Below, piece after piece: positions 44,680 to 53,815 of a DNA stretch of 64,000 nt. The DNA comes from an uncultured Methanomicrobiales archaeon (GTDB lineage Archaea; Halobacteriota; Methanomicrobia; Methanomicrobiales; Methanospirillaceae). The stretch covers positions 1 through 64,000 of the forward strand of contig CASGHK010000045.1 in NCBI GenBank assembly GCA_949320185.1, in the 5' to 3' direction. Both the position numbers and the translations under genes were made by a program. Under the pieces are notes generated by a model. The model did no database searches. It worked only from the letters and a program-made list of their open reading frames with translations, and was not told where the DNA came from. Within the stretch, counting starts at the first letter, position 1, and each line of letters opens with the position of its first letter.

Positions 44680-45425
44680 GGCCGGGCGAAGGCGTCCAGG
44701 TACTCCTCCTCCATCGGATGAAGCGGCCCGGGCACGACCAGGATGTGGAGCGGGCCGCCGAAGTCGACGGATCGGACATCATCGGCTGTGCCTGCCACGA
44801 CGACGGGTGCGGGCGAGCCGCCACGCGCCACGCCGATGTAGCGTTCGATCGAGAAGCCAATGGAGGCGGCGAGGTCCTCGAGCAGGTCGACCGCCTCGGG
44901 TATCCGCATGTACCGGTCCTGCTGGATGTCCAGGTAGACGAGCGTGTGGAGTCCCGCCGCCAGGTTCTCCCGGACCACCTCCGCCGGGGTGGTCGGGCGC
45001 CAGCTGCCGTGCGGGAACGGGAGCGAGCAGGAGCGTCCGAACCGGTAGTTCTGGAGCCCGGTGAGGCCCGCCACTGCCGTGGCGATCGAGGCGCCGTGGA
45101 CGATCCCGCTCGGGATGCCGCGTTGGTGGGCGCGGAGCCGGAGGTCGATGTGCGTGGTAGAGACCATCGGGTCTCCGGGGACACAGAAGGCGACCGTGCC
45201 CTCGCGCGCCGCCTCGAGGAGTGCGTCGGGCCGGTTCTCCACGTCCTCGCGCCCGAGCACCGTCACCTCGCGGCCCCAGGTCTCCTCCATCGCGGCATGG
45301 TCGGCCCCCATCAGGACCGAGGTGTAGCCCTCCAGGAAGACCTGGTCCGCCGCCGCGATGACGCGCCGGCCCCGGAGCGAGATGTCCTCGAGGTCCCAGA
45401 GGCCGAGGCCGACGAACCAGAGCAT
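44676..45425 (-). CDS. dphB: Diphthine synthase (DphB)
   Basis: The 249-residue methyltransferase adds methyl groups to the modified histidine of elongation factor 2 on the way to diphthamide, an archaeal/eukaryal trait. It shows MLWFVGLGLWDLEDISLRG, the GDPMVSTTHIDLR segment, and the SIATAVAGLTGLQNYRFG segment typical of DphB. Length is normal. It overlaps the DUF357 gene by 4 nt. Confidence 0.94.
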   Translation of the reverse strand: MLWFVGLGLWDLEDISLRGRRVIAAADQVFLEGYTSVLMGADHAAMEETWGREVTVLGREDVENRPDALLEAAREGTVAFCVPGDPMVSTTHIDLRLRAHQRGIPSGIVHGASIATAVAGLTGLQNYRFGRSCSLPFPHGSWRPTTPAEVVRENLAAGLHTLVYLDIQQDRYMRIPEAVDLLEDLAASIGFSIERYIGVARGGSPAPVVVAGTADDVRSVDFGGPLHILVVPGPLHPMEEEYLDAFARP

Positions 45426-45518
45426 TCAGGCCTCCGGTGCGGGATCCAGGCCGGTCCGGTTGGTGTTCATTCGCCGAAGCTCTTGGACCCGAAGAGAATA
45501 AGGGCTTTGGTGGCTGGG

Positions 45519-47375
45519 TCAGCCGGCCATGACGTGGACGAAAAAGCCGATCGCGAGGCCGAGTGCGACCGTGTAGATCGTGATCAGGGCCGCGATCCGG
45601 GTGCCGATCTCGCGCCGGAGGACCGCGATCGTCGAGATGCAGGGGACGAACAGGGTGGAGACGATTGCGAAGGTGTAGAGCTGGACGCCGGTCATCACCG
45701 TGTCGAGCGAGGCGGTCCCCGCGAGCACGACCAGGGTCTCGAAGGCCATCTCCTTACGAAGGATGCCAAAGAGGAGCGCGGTCGAGGCGTAGTCGGGCAG
45801 CCCCAGAAGCCCCTCGGAGACCGGGGCGAAGGCGGCCTGGAACGCGGCGATCACCCCGTAGTAGCCGAGGAGCCCGAGGACCACACTGCTTGCGAGGAGG
45901 AGCGGCATCGCGATGTACAGGAACTCCTTGATCCGGAGCCAGGACTTGACGAGCACCATCTTCGGCATCGGCCGGCGGAGCGCCGGCATCTCCAGGACCA
46001 TCCCGAGCTGGGGCCCGGGGGTGATCCGGCTCAGGACCAGGCCAGTCAGGCCGATCAAGACCAGCACCACGGCGTAGATCGAGAAGGCTGCCGGGAGAGA
46101 GACGAATGAGGCGACTATCCCCGAGATCACCACCGTCCGGGCCGAGCAGGGGACCATGGTGATCAGAAAGGAGGCGATGATCCGCTCACGCCGGGTGGCG
46201 AGGAGGCGGATGCCCATCACCGCCGGGACGTTACAGCCGAACCCGAGCACCAGCGGGATGATCGCCTCGCCGTGGAGGCCCATCCGGTGCATCGCCCGGT
46301 CCGCCAGGAACGCGGCGCGCGACATGTAGCCCGAGTCCTCGAGGATTGCGAGGAGGAGATAGAACGTGAAGATGTACGGGAACGCGATCCCGAACCCCGA
46401 TTGGAGGGCGAGTCCGATCGCCTGGAGGACCTCTTTTGCGAGCGGGTGGATGTCGAGCGCCCCGATCGGTCCGAGCAGGGCGAAATTGAAGGCCTCGACG
46501 ATGTACTCCTCCAGCACCCCTCCGATGAGGAAGACCACGAGCAGCATCGAGACGAGCACCCCGACCAGGATCGGGACGCCGGGCAGCGTGCGGGTGAGGA
46601 GACGATCGAGGGCCGCCCCAACTCCAGATCCGGCGGAACGGACAACCTGGTCCGCAATCACTCCGGCATGGTTGTGCCGGTTCGTGGTGATGATCTGGCC
46701 GGCCGACATCCGGTGCCGGCGCTCGATCTCATCGCCGAGCTCTCCGGCCGTCTCGAGGAGATCGGGATCGTCCGCGAGCCCCTGAAGCGCCTGGAGTGCA
46801 GTCCTGCGGTCAACGCCGAAGGTCCGATCCAGAGAGCGGACCGCCGCCTCGACGTGGTGGTCGTACGGCACCTCGACCGTCGCCGGTCGTGCCTCGAGGA
46901 CGGCGGTCGGCAGGATGCGGTCGATCCCCTGCCCGAGCGCCGCGGCGGTGGCGAGGACGGGTATGCCGAGCAGCCCCGAGAGCCGGTCGATGTCGACCGC
47001 GATCCCTCGACGGGCCGCCTCGTCGACCATGTTGACGACCGCGACCATCGGTCGGCCGTACTCCGCGACCTGGAGGAGGAGGTAGAGGTTCCGCTCCAGG
47101 CGGGTGGCGTCCAGGACCGCGACGAGGGCCGTCACGGCTTCGTCGTCGATGACGCGGCAGACGAGGGCTTCGGTCTCGGCCCCGCCCTCGAGCGAGTAGA
47201 CCCCGGGCAGGTCGAGGACCTCGACCGGCTCACGCTGAAAGCAGGAGCGGCCCGAGAGGAGGTCGACCGAGGAGCCCGGGTAGTTCCCTATCTCGACCCC
47301 CACCCCGGTCAGGTGGTTGAAGATCAGGGACTTGCCGACCCCGGGGTTGCCTACGAGGGCGATGGTCAGGGGCAT
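45519..47375 (-). CDS. feoB: Ferrous iron transporter FeoB
   Basis: The 618-residue protein starts at ATG 47375 (MPLTIALVGNPGVGKS). It has G-domain motifs GNPGVGKS, NYPGSSVDL, DLPGVYSL and NMVD, then the multi-helix transport domain with the NVPAVMGIRLLATRRERIIASFLITMVPCSAR gate. It imports Fe(II). It overlaps the end of the DtxR-FeoA gene by 10 nt. The usual separate FeoA is replaced by the FeoA domain fused to that regulator. Confidence 0.95.
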   Translation of the reverse strand: MPLTIALVGNPGVGKSLIFNHLTGVGVEIGNYPGSSVDLLSGRSCFQREPVEVLDLPGVYSLEGGAETEALVCRVIDDEAVTALVAVLDATRLERNLYLLLQVAEYGRPMVAVVNMVDEAARRGIAVDIDRLSGLLGIPVLATAAALGQGIDRILPTAVLEARPATVEVPYDHHVEAAVRSLDRTFGVDRRTALQALQGLADDPDLLETAGELGDEIERRHRMSAGQIITTNRHNHAGVIADQVVRSAGSGVGAALDRLLTRTLPGVPILVGVLVSMLLVVFLIGGVLEEYIVEAFNFALLGPIGALDIHPLAKEVLQAIGLALQSGFGIAFPYIFTFYLLLAILEDSGYMSRAAFLADRAMHRMGLHGEAIIPLVLGFGCNVPAVMGIRLLATRRERIIASFLITMVPCSARTVVISGIVASFVSLPAAFSIYAVVLVLIGLTGLVLSRITPGPQLGMVLEMPALRRPMPKMVLVKSWLRIKEFLYIAMPLLLASSVVLGLLGYYGVIAAFQAAFAPVSEGLLGLPDYASTALLFGILRKEMAFETLVVLAGTASLDTVMTGVQLYTFAIVSTLFVPCISTIAVLRREIGTRIAALITIYTVALGLAIGFFVHVMAG

Positions 47376-47995
47376 GGGGTCGCAAAGACAGTGGCCGCAC
47401 ACTCAGGGGAGAGCCCGATCTCGCAGCCCTTCACCTCGATCACGATCGCACGGTTCGAGAGCCGGCGACGGACGATGACGGTCTCCCCGGGGACGACGCC
47501 CATGTCCATCAGCCGCCGGTACCGGCCACATCGGCGGACGGCCGTGATGTTGACCCGGTCGCCCTCACCGTAGTCGAGCAGGGACAGACCGTCCGACTCG
47601 TCTCCCCCCTCGCAGGGGCTTTCGCGTTCGCACCGGCCCGGGCAGCGGAGGTGATCGGCCAGGCGGGCGATCGCCTCGTCCGAGACCCCGTGCTCGAGAG
47701 TGCAGGCCTCGCGATCGGCCGCATCGCGGGCCATGCCGAGCTGCTCGAAGAAGCAGGCGAGCGTCCGGTGCCGTCGGTGAATCCGCCGGGCGAGCCGGTG
47801 TCCCTCCTGGGTGAGGCGGGGGAAGCCCGAGCCGTCCCTGGCGAGCCGACCACTGGCCACGGCCGCCATCTCGACATCCGCGAGGTCTGCCGGTTCGAGC
47901 CCAAGGCGGGTAGCAAGCGCGGCCCGATCCAGGTCCGGGGACTCGAGGATCGCCTCCAGCAGGTCCTCCTCGCGTTCGGTGGCCGTCCCGGTCAT
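47366..47995 (-). CDS. DtxR/MntR-family metal-dependent regulator with C-terminal FeoA domain
   Basis: The 209-residue protein starts at ATG 47995 (MTGTATEREEDLLEAILE). It has a winged-helix part (AALATRLGLEPADLADVEMAAVASGRLARD) and a metal-binding helix (HRTLACFFEQLGMARDAADREACTLEHGVSDEAI). A Cys-rich link follows (CPGRCERESPC), then a FeoA/SH3-like domain (GRYRRLMDMGVVPGETVIVRRR). It likely senses Fe(II) and controls feoB, which it overlaps by 10 nt. The CPGRC motif may be a metal or redox site. Confidence 0.88.
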   Translation of the reverse strand: MTGTATEREEDLLEAILESPDLDRAALATRLGLEPADLADVEMAAVASGRLARDGSGFPRLTQEGHRLARRIHRRHRTLACFFEQLGMARDAADREACTLEHGVSDEAIARLADHLRCPGRCERESPCEGGDESDGLSLLDYGEGDRVNITAVRRCGRYRRLMDMGVVPGETVIVRRRLSNRAIVIEVKGCEIGLSPECAATVFATPCP

Positions 47996-48094
47996 GATCA
48001 CACTCTTCTTCGCCCGGACGGTTATGGGTTGCGGGTGCCGTTCGCGAAGACTGATATGGTGTCGTGCCCTCGTACTCTGAAGAGATGTGATCAC

Positions 48095-49783
48095 GTGGAC
48101 TGCACGAACCGCCAGGTCGCCGAGACGCTCCGCCTGATGGGCCAGCTCCACGAGGTCCGTGGGGACAACCCGTTCCGCGTCCGGGCGTTCATGACCGGGG
48201 CCGACGCGATCGAACGCCTTACACGCGGGGTGAACGAACTGGATCTCGAGGAGCTCCAGGTGCTCGTCGGGATAGGGGAGCGGCTCGCGACGATCGTGCT
48301 GGAGATCTGCAAGACCGGGTCGAGCGAGGAACTGGCGGCGCTCCAGAACGAGGTGCCGGCCGGCCTCGTCGACCTCCTCCGCGTCGAGGGTGTCGGCCCG
48401 AAGACGGCCGGTCGGCTCTGGCGTGAGCTCGGCGTCACCTCGGTGGCCGAGCTGAAGGAGGCGGCCGAGCGGGGACGGATCCGCCGGCTGAAGGGGTTCG
48501 GGCCGAAGCGGGAGGCGGAACTACTCCGGGGAGCCGAGCGGTTCTCGGGCGAGGAGCGGCGCATGAACCGCGCGACCGCCGAGTTCCTCCTCTCAGGCCT
48601 CGCCGAGGTCCTGGCACCGGCACGGTACGTGGTCGCGGGCTCGTATCGGCGTGGGCGGGAGACGGTCGGCGACCTCGACCTCGTCTCGTGCGAATCGCCG
48701 AAGGAGCTAAACCCGCGCCTCGCCGCCATCGCGGACGAGGTGATCGAAATGGGCGAGCGTCGAACCTCGATACGGTACCGCGGCGAACGGGTCGATCTTC
48801 GGTTCACAACCCCCGACGGCCTCGGGCCGATGCTCCTCTACCTCACCGGATCGAAGGCGTTCAACATCAAGCTCCGTGACCGGGCCCTGCTGGAGGGTCT
48901 CCGCGTCAACGAGTACGGGATCGCCGGCCGGGACGGCGCCAGCCTCGAGACCTTCCCCGACGAGGCGTCGATGCTCGGCGCGCTCGGCCTGCCGTTCATA
49001 CCCCCTGAGCTCCGCGAGGACCGGGGCGAGATAGAGGCGGCCGAACACGGCACCCTTCCCGACCTGGTGACGGCAGGCGACCTTCGGGGCGACCTCCACG
49101 TCCACTCGAACTGGTCGGACGGCGCCCTCTCCCTCGACGAGATAGCGACCGAGGGGACCCGGCGGGGCTACGAGTACCTGATCGTGTCGGACCACTCAGA
49201 GACGCTCCGGGTCGCCCACGGCCTCTCCGAACGGGACCTGGCCGAGCAGCGGCACACGATCGAGGTGATCAACCGGGACTCTCCCTGCCGGCTGATCGCC
49301 GGTGTCGAGGTCGATATCCTCGCCGACGGGACGCTCGGACTCCCGGACCGGGCCCTTGCCGACCTGGAACTCGTGATCGCCTCGCTTCATAGCGGGCTGC
49401 GCCAGGACCAGGACCAGGTGACTCGCCGGGTGATCGCCGCGTGCGAGAACGAGCACGTCGACATCATCGGCCACCCGACGGGCCGTCTTCTCGGGCGACG
49501 GAAGGCGGCGGCGGTCGACCTCTCGCGGGTGATCAAGGCCGCCGCCGAGCACGGGACGGCCCTCGAGATCAACGCCTCGCCGTTCCGGCTCGACCTCGAC
49601 GACGTAGCGGTACGATCGGCCCGTGATCGGGGCGTCCGACTCTCGATTGGGACGGATGCCCACCGGGCCGACGAGCTTGACCAGCTCCGTCATGGCCTGG
49701 CGACTGCCCGGCGCGGATGGTGTACAGGCGGGGACGTCCTGAACACCCTCCCGCTCGACCGTCTCCTGGGGGGGACGTCGTGA
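48095..49783 (+). CDS. polX: PolX-type DNA polymerase/3'-5' exonuclease (PHP domain)
   Basis: The 562-residue protein has helix-hairpin-helix repeats (VEGVGPKTAGRLWRELG), a pol-beta palm with GSYRRGRETVGDLDLV (catalytic Asp pair), and a C-terminal PHP phosphoesterase domain (DLHVHSNWSDG, VSDHSE, IVGHP-like HPTGR). It probably fills gaps in base-excision repair. I chose GTG 48095 (MDCTNRQVAETL); ATG 48056 is in frame and possible. It diverges from the DtxR gene, and its stop overlaps the next GTG start. Confidence 0.93.
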   Translation: MDCTNRQVAETLRLMGQLHEVRGDNPFRVRAFMTGADAIERLTRGVNELDLEELQVLVGIGERLATIVLEICKTGSSEELAALQNEVPAGLVDLLRVEGVGPKTAGRLWRELGVTSVAELKEAAERGRIRRLKGFGPKREAELLRGAERFSGEERRMNRATAEFLLSGLAEVLAPARYVVAGSYRRGRETVGDLDLVSCESPKELNPRLAAIADEVIEMGERRTSIRYRGERVDLRFTTPDGLGPMLLYLTGSKAFNIKLRDRALLEGLRVNEYGIAGRDGASLETFPDEASMLGALGLPFIPPELREDRGEIEAAEHGTLPDLVTAGDLRGDLHVHSNWSDGALSLDEIATEGTRRGYEYLIVSDHSETLRVAHGLSERDLAEQRHTIEVINRDSPCRLIAGVEVDILADGTLGLPDRALADLELVIASLHSGLRQDQDQVTRRVIAACENEHVDIIGHPTGRLLGRRKAAAVDLSRVIKAAAEHGTALEINASPFRLDLDDVAVRSARDRGVRLSIGTDAHRADELDQLRHGLATARRGWCTGGDVLNTLPLDRLLGGTS

Positions 49784-50370
49784 TCCGCCGGGTGTATGAG
49801 CGTCACCTCGCGCGTCAGCTCGTCGAGCTGCCGGACCGGATCTGCGTCCTCCTCTCGGATCACGATATGTTCGAGGCGCCCGGCCGGCTCCGCGAATGCG
49901 TCGAGTGGTGCCGCGAGGTCGGGATCGCAGGAGTGATATTCCACATCTCCACCGATGAACCCGCCCTGCTCGAGCCGCACCTCTCGACGATCAGGGAGAT
50001 CTCCCGGGTGGCTCATCTCACCCTGTACTACGGCCACCAGACCGAGTCTGCCGGCAAGGGGATGGAGGTCACGGTCGCGATCGGAAAGAGCGGGCGTGAG
50101 GAGATCGCCGACTGCATCCGCCGTATGGCCGAGGACGGAGTGGACCCATCGGCGGTCGATGAGCACACGATCGAGTCCTACCTCACCTTCCCGTACGCCC
50201 CCGACCTCGTGATCAAGACCGGCGGCAACCACCTGACCGACTTCCTGATCTGGCAGTCGGTCTACAGCGAGCTCTTCTTCTCCGACGTGAACTGGCCGCT
50301 GTTCCGGAGGCTCGACCTGCTCCGGGCCCTGCGCGACTACCAGTCGAGGGTCCGCCGGTTCGGAAAATAA
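49780..50370 (+). CDS. Divergent cis-prenyltransferase (UppS-like) paralogue
   Basis: The 196-residue protein has the C-terminal signature of cis-prenyltransferases: PDLVIKTGGNHLTDFLIWQS then YSELFFSDVNWPLFRRLDLL. Canonical UppS is at 51916-52728. The N-terminal catalytic motif (DGNRRYA in the canonical copy) is replaced by LLSDHDMFEAPG, and the protein is about 75 residues shorter. Activity is doubtful. It may bind prenyl lipids or act as a partner of the canonical enzyme. GTG 49780 overlaps the polX stop (GTGA). Confidence 0.82.
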   Translation: MIRRVYERHLARQLVELPDRICVLLSDHDMFEAPGRLRECVEWCREVGIAGVIFHISTDEPALLEPHLSTIREISRVAHLTLYYGHQTESAGKGMEVTVAIGKSGREEIADCIRRMAEDGVDPSAVDEHTIESYLTFPYAPDLVIKTGGNHLTDFLIWQSVYSELFFSDVNWPLFRRLDLLRALRDYQSRVRRFGK

Positions 50371-50389
50371 GGTCGCGTGGTCCGGGCGT

Positions 50390-51898
50390 CTAGACCTCGA
50401 CCGAGAGGGCGACGATTCCGTTCGGGTCCTTTGTCGTCGCCTGTTTCAGGACCGCTCCGTCCCGCTCGACCCGGACTTCGAGCAGGTCGGTCGTACCGCC
50501 AAGCTTCTGAATATTGACCGTGACCATCCGTACCGGCCCGGTCACCGCCCGGCTCTGGGTCCCCTTCCCCGCCACGGGGGTCTCGGTGTAGGTGTCGCTC
50601 TGCTGTCCGATCGTGCCGGACCAGCTCCCTTCAGAGGCGATCACCACCTGGATCCCGGCCCCGGTGGACGGGGTGGATGGAGTGGACGTGGCCGAACCTG
50701 CCCCCCCGTCGATCGTACCCGTCGGAGTCGCCAGAACGGTGGTCGGACGCTGGACGGCGGTCGTCCAGGCGCGGACCGTCGGCACCACAGCCCCGCCGAT
50801 CGCCCGGGTCGAGAGTGACGCGACAGTCACATTCTCCGCGTTGCCCACGGGTCGTGTCGGCGTCGCGACCGTGTGGACCGGCATCCCGGTGAACTTGTTG
50901 ATCCGGTCGGTTCCGGTCTCGTTCCCACCAGCACCCCCGCCAGGTGGAAAGATAGCGAAGACGATCAGGGTCAGAAGTATGATCCCGCCGATCGCAAGGA
51001 TCCAGGAGGGCTTGATCGATCTGCCGAGGGCGGCTGGGTCGAAGATCGGCCCCTTCGCCCGGCCCGGTGCGCGCCTCCGGCCCGTCCTGCGCGCCCGGTC
51101 GGTCTTCTCCTGGTAATCACGGGGCACGATGATCGGCCCCTCCTCGGCGACCCCCTCGCGGGATGGTGGGGCCGGCCGTTCGAGCGGGATCGGGAGGACG
51201 GGGGGGTCGAGCCAGGGGATGATCGGATCCTCGGAGTTCGGCCCGGTGGGTTCGGGAGCGGGGGCATAGGCCGGTACGGCCGGCCTCTCTCCTGTCGTTG
51301 CGTCTTCGCCGGGCCCCGGGGCGGGCCACTCGTCCCGCACGCTTCCTCGGTCGGTCATCCCGGGCTGGCTCTCCCGGGTCCAGACCTCCTTCGGGGGGAC
51401 CATCCTGCGAAGTGCTGCCTCCGCCCGTGAGCGGGACGTGGAGGGGGGCTCCGGAGGAACCGACGCCATCTGCACCTCCTCGATCAGGCCCTCCTCGACC
51501 GACTCGTCCGGTCCAGCGGTCGGGGGTTCGGACGTGACCTCCGGCCAGGAGACCTCCGCCGGTTCGGCGGCGGGCGCCGCTGCTTCCGGCCCGGGCACAG
51601 AGGGTCGGGAGACCGGCGGAACGAAACCGGGAGCCGGGAGCGGCGCCGTCTCCCCGGTCTCTCGGGCCCGGCGCTGCCGGAGCTCGGTCAGGGGAAGCTG
51701 GATCCGCTCACGCGGACGGTTCGGCCAGGCCGAGACCGGGCGCCGGATCCCGGTATCGGCGGAGCCCGGGGCACTGGCGGGGGGCGTCGACGCGGGTGCG
51801 TCCCTGTCTGCCTTATCGCGGCGGAGCTGGGCCCCGCAGCGGGAGCAGAACCGGTCGTCCGGATCGGTGATCGCCGCGCCACACTGATGGCAGAACAT
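50390..51898 (-). CDS. Zinc-ribbon membrane protein with disordered Pro-rich middle
   Basis: The 502-residue protein begins with a zinc ribbon (MFCHQCGAAITDPDDRFCSRCG). A disordered segment of about 270 residues rich in Pro, Ala, Glu and Arg follows, then one transmembrane helix (SWILAIGGIILLTLIVFAIFPPGG), then a Ser/Thr-rich and beta-rich outer domain (GSWSGTIGQQSDTYTETPVAG). This layout (cytoplasmic zinc ribbon, helix, external domain) is typical of archaeal envelope proteins of unknown function. It is next to uppS in the same direction. Confidence 0.75.
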   Translation of the reverse strand: MFCHQCGAAITDPDDRFCSRCGAQLRRDKADRDAPASTPPASAPGSADTGIRRPVSAWPNRPRERIQLPLTELRQRRARETGETAPLPAPGFVPPVSRPSVPGPEAAAPAAEPAEVSWPEVTSEPPTAGPDESVEEGLIEEVQMASVPPEPPSTSRSRAEAALRRMVPPKEVWTRESQPGMTDRGSVRDEWPAPGPGEDATTGERPAVPAYAPAPEPTGPNSEDPIIPWLDPPVLPIPLERPAPPSREGVAEEGPIIVPRDYQEKTDRARRTGRRRAPGRAKGPIFDPAALGRSIKPSWILAIGGIILLTLIVFAIFPPGGGAGGNETGTDRINKFTGMPVHTVATPTRPVGNAENVTVASLSTRAIGGAVVPTVRAWTTAVQRPTTVLATPTGTIDGGAGSATSTPSTPSTGAGIQVVIASEGSWSGTIGQQSDTYTETPVAGKGTQSRAVTGPVRMVTVNIQKLGGTTDLLEVRVERDGAVLKQATTKDPNGIVALSVEV

Positions 51899-51915
51899 GT
51901 CCGTGTATTACTATT

Positions 51916-52728
51916 CTACCCCGACCCCGTAATAACCGTGCCGCATCGAGAGCCGGCCCCCCGTCTCTCGGCGGTCCGCTGGCGGTAGACCCGGACGGCC
52001 CGGAGGAGGTCGATCTTCCGGAACTGGGGCCAGTAGGGTGCACAGAAATAGACCGCACACTCGTTGCCGTTCGCCTGCCAGGGCAGGAAGTTCGAGGTTC
52101 GGTACTCGTTGCCGGTCCGGATGATCAGGTCGACCGGGGGGAGGTCATCCCCCTCCGCCATCCGCTCCTCGACGAGGGCCGGCGAGATCTCACTCGCCGC
52201 GACACTCCCGGAGGCCACGTCCGAGAGGAGGCGGCGGGCCGCGTTCACGATCTCGTTCCGTCCGCCGTAGGCGAGTGCGATGTTGAGGTGGAACCGTGTA
52301 TAGCCGGCCGTCCGTTCCTCTGCCTCCTCTATCGCCCCGAGGAGGTCGGGGGGGAGCAGGGCCCGGTCCCCGACCATCCGCACCCGGATCCCGTAGCGGT
52401 GCACCCGTTCGTCCGAGACGACCGCCATGAACTTCTCGCGAAAGAGCGCGAAGAGCTCTTCGAGCTCAGCCGGCTCGCGGCGGAAGTTCTCGGTGGAGAA
52501 GGCGTAAAGGGTGATGTGCTCGACACCGAGGTCGCAGGCCCACCCAAGCAACCGCTCGGTCGTGTCCGCCCCAGCCCGGTGACCGACCGAGGTGTCCGCC
52601 CCGAGCTCGCGGGCGTATCGCCGGTTGCCGTCCTGGATGATCGCGATGTGCCGGGGGATCGAGGTGCACTGGAGTTGGAGATACCGCTCGTAGATGGGCT
52701 CGACCAGGCTCCGGAGCCGACCGGTCAC
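51916..52728 (-). CDS. uppS: Undecaprenyl/polyprenyl diphosphate synthase (cis-prenyltransferase)
   Basis: The 270-residue enzyme has all cis-prenyltransferase motifs: HIAIIQDGNRRYARELG with the catalytic Asp, TLYAFSTENFRR, RTGNEYRTSNFLPWQ, and CAVYFCAPYWPQFRKIDLLRA. It makes the polyprenyl (dolichol) carrier used in archaeal N-glycosylation. GTG 52728 overlaps the stop of the radical SAM gene upstream (GTGA), so the two are coupled. The C-terminus ends in a short basic tail. Confidence 0.94.
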   Translation of the reverse strand: MTGRLRSLVEPIYERYLQLQCTSIPRHIAIIQDGNRRYARELGADTSVGHRAGADTTERLLGWACDLGVEHITLYAFSTENFRREPAELEELFALFREKFMAVVSDERVHRYGIRVRMVGDRALLPPDLLGAIEEAEERTAGYTRFHLNIALAYGGRNEIVNAARRLLSDVASGSVAASEISPALVEERMAEGDDLPPVDLIIRTGNEYRTSNFLPWQANGNECAVYFCAPYWPQFRKIDLLRAVRVYRQRTAERRGAGSRCGTVITGSG

Positions 52729-53786
52729 AGGGGGGTCACCTCCACGACCATGCCTCGGTTCGGGTAGCGTTCAACGACCGCCTTGTCACCCGCGACGGCG
52801 TCCCGGCCCTCGGCCAGCCGCCACCAGGCGAGCTCCAGGCCGTCCTCTTCGACCGCGTACTCGTCCTCCTCAAGGCCGAGAGCGGCCACCGCGTCCCCGA
52901 TTGGCCCGGTCGGCCTGAGCCGGCCGTAGACCACGGTGCCGTCCTCAGTGCACTCATCGAAGGTCCGGGCCGTGTTGCGGGCGATCCGGACCAGCCGCTG
53001 GCGGAGCTGGACCGAGTCCTTGAACCCGGAGGTGCAGAACCGGACCCGGGGATCGTCCAGCAGGGGGGCTGCCCACTCCAGGCAGCCCTCGATGGCATTT
53101 CCCACCGGCCGGGCGAGCGAGAGCCCGCGCTCCCGCATCCCGTCCGCGTTCGCCTCCCCCCACTCCAGCTCGTTGATATTGAAGAAGTCAACGAGCGGGA
53201 GTAGCGGGGCGAGTCTCTCGATCCCCGGGAGGGCCGGCACCTCCACTCCGATCGCGAACCCGAGGGTGCGCGCCTCCCGGATCGCCCGGGGATAGTCTGT
53301 CTCGCAGATCCGCTCCCAGTCCTCGTGCGGCGGGTGGAGCCGGAGCTCGTCCACCAGGCCGACGAGCGGCTGGAGTTCGTCCCGTGAAGGGGCCCGCCCG
53401 GTATAGAGGTGGATCTGGTGGCCCGGGCCGAAGGCCGTCTTCAGGGCCCGGCAGAACCGAACTACCCGTTCGGGCTCGAGGAGGGGGTCCCCACCCGTCA
53501 CCCCTGTGCCGAGCGCTGACATCGTCCGGGCCTCGGCGAGAAGATCCTCCTCGGAAACGACCACCCGGTCGTTCGCGAAGCTCCGGTCAGCCCCCTTCCG
53601 TTCGGTCGAGAGGGGGCAGTACCAGCAGTCGCGGTCGCACCGCCCGGTCACGAAGAGGACCAGCTTGGCGCCCTCGCGGCAGAGCGTGCATCCCGGTGCG
53701 ATGAACCGGTCCGGCGCGTCCTCCATCATCCCGTACGATGGGCGGCCGAGAAGAAGAGGATATGCGTCCCGTACCGGTAGCGTCAT
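52725..53786 (-). CDS. Radical SAM protein
   Basis: The 353-residue protein has the radical SAM cluster motif CDRDCWYC (C50, C54, C57). An extra pair (CTLC, C33/C36) lies ahead, which may help bind a second cluster or zinc. It also has TGGDPLLEP and YTGRAPSRDELQPL. I chose ATG 53786 (MTLPVRDAYPLLLG), with GGAGGAGGGG upstream. The substrate is unknown. It lies directly upstream of uppS with overlapping codons, and is only 29 nt from the divergent beta-helix gene. Confidence 0.87.
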   Translation of the reverse strand: MTLPVRDAYPLLLGRPSYGMMEDAPDRFIAPGCTLCREGAKLVLFVTGRCDRDCWYCPLSTERKGADRSFANDRVVVSEEDLLAEARTMSALGTGVTGGDPLLEPERVVRFCRALKTAFGPGHQIHLYTGRAPSRDELQPLVGLVDELRLHPPHEDWERICETDYPRAIREARTLGFAIGVEVPALPGIERLAPLLPLVDFFNINELEWGEANADGMRERGLSLARPVGNAIEGCLEWAAPLLDDPRVRFCTSGFKDSVQLRQRLVRIARNTARTFDECTEDGTVVYGRLRPTGPIGDAVAALGLEEDEYAVEEDGLELAWWRLAEGRDAVAGDKAVVERYPNRGMVVEVTPL

Positions 53787-53815
53787 AACCCCTCCTCCCC
53801 AAACCTTCACGCTGC

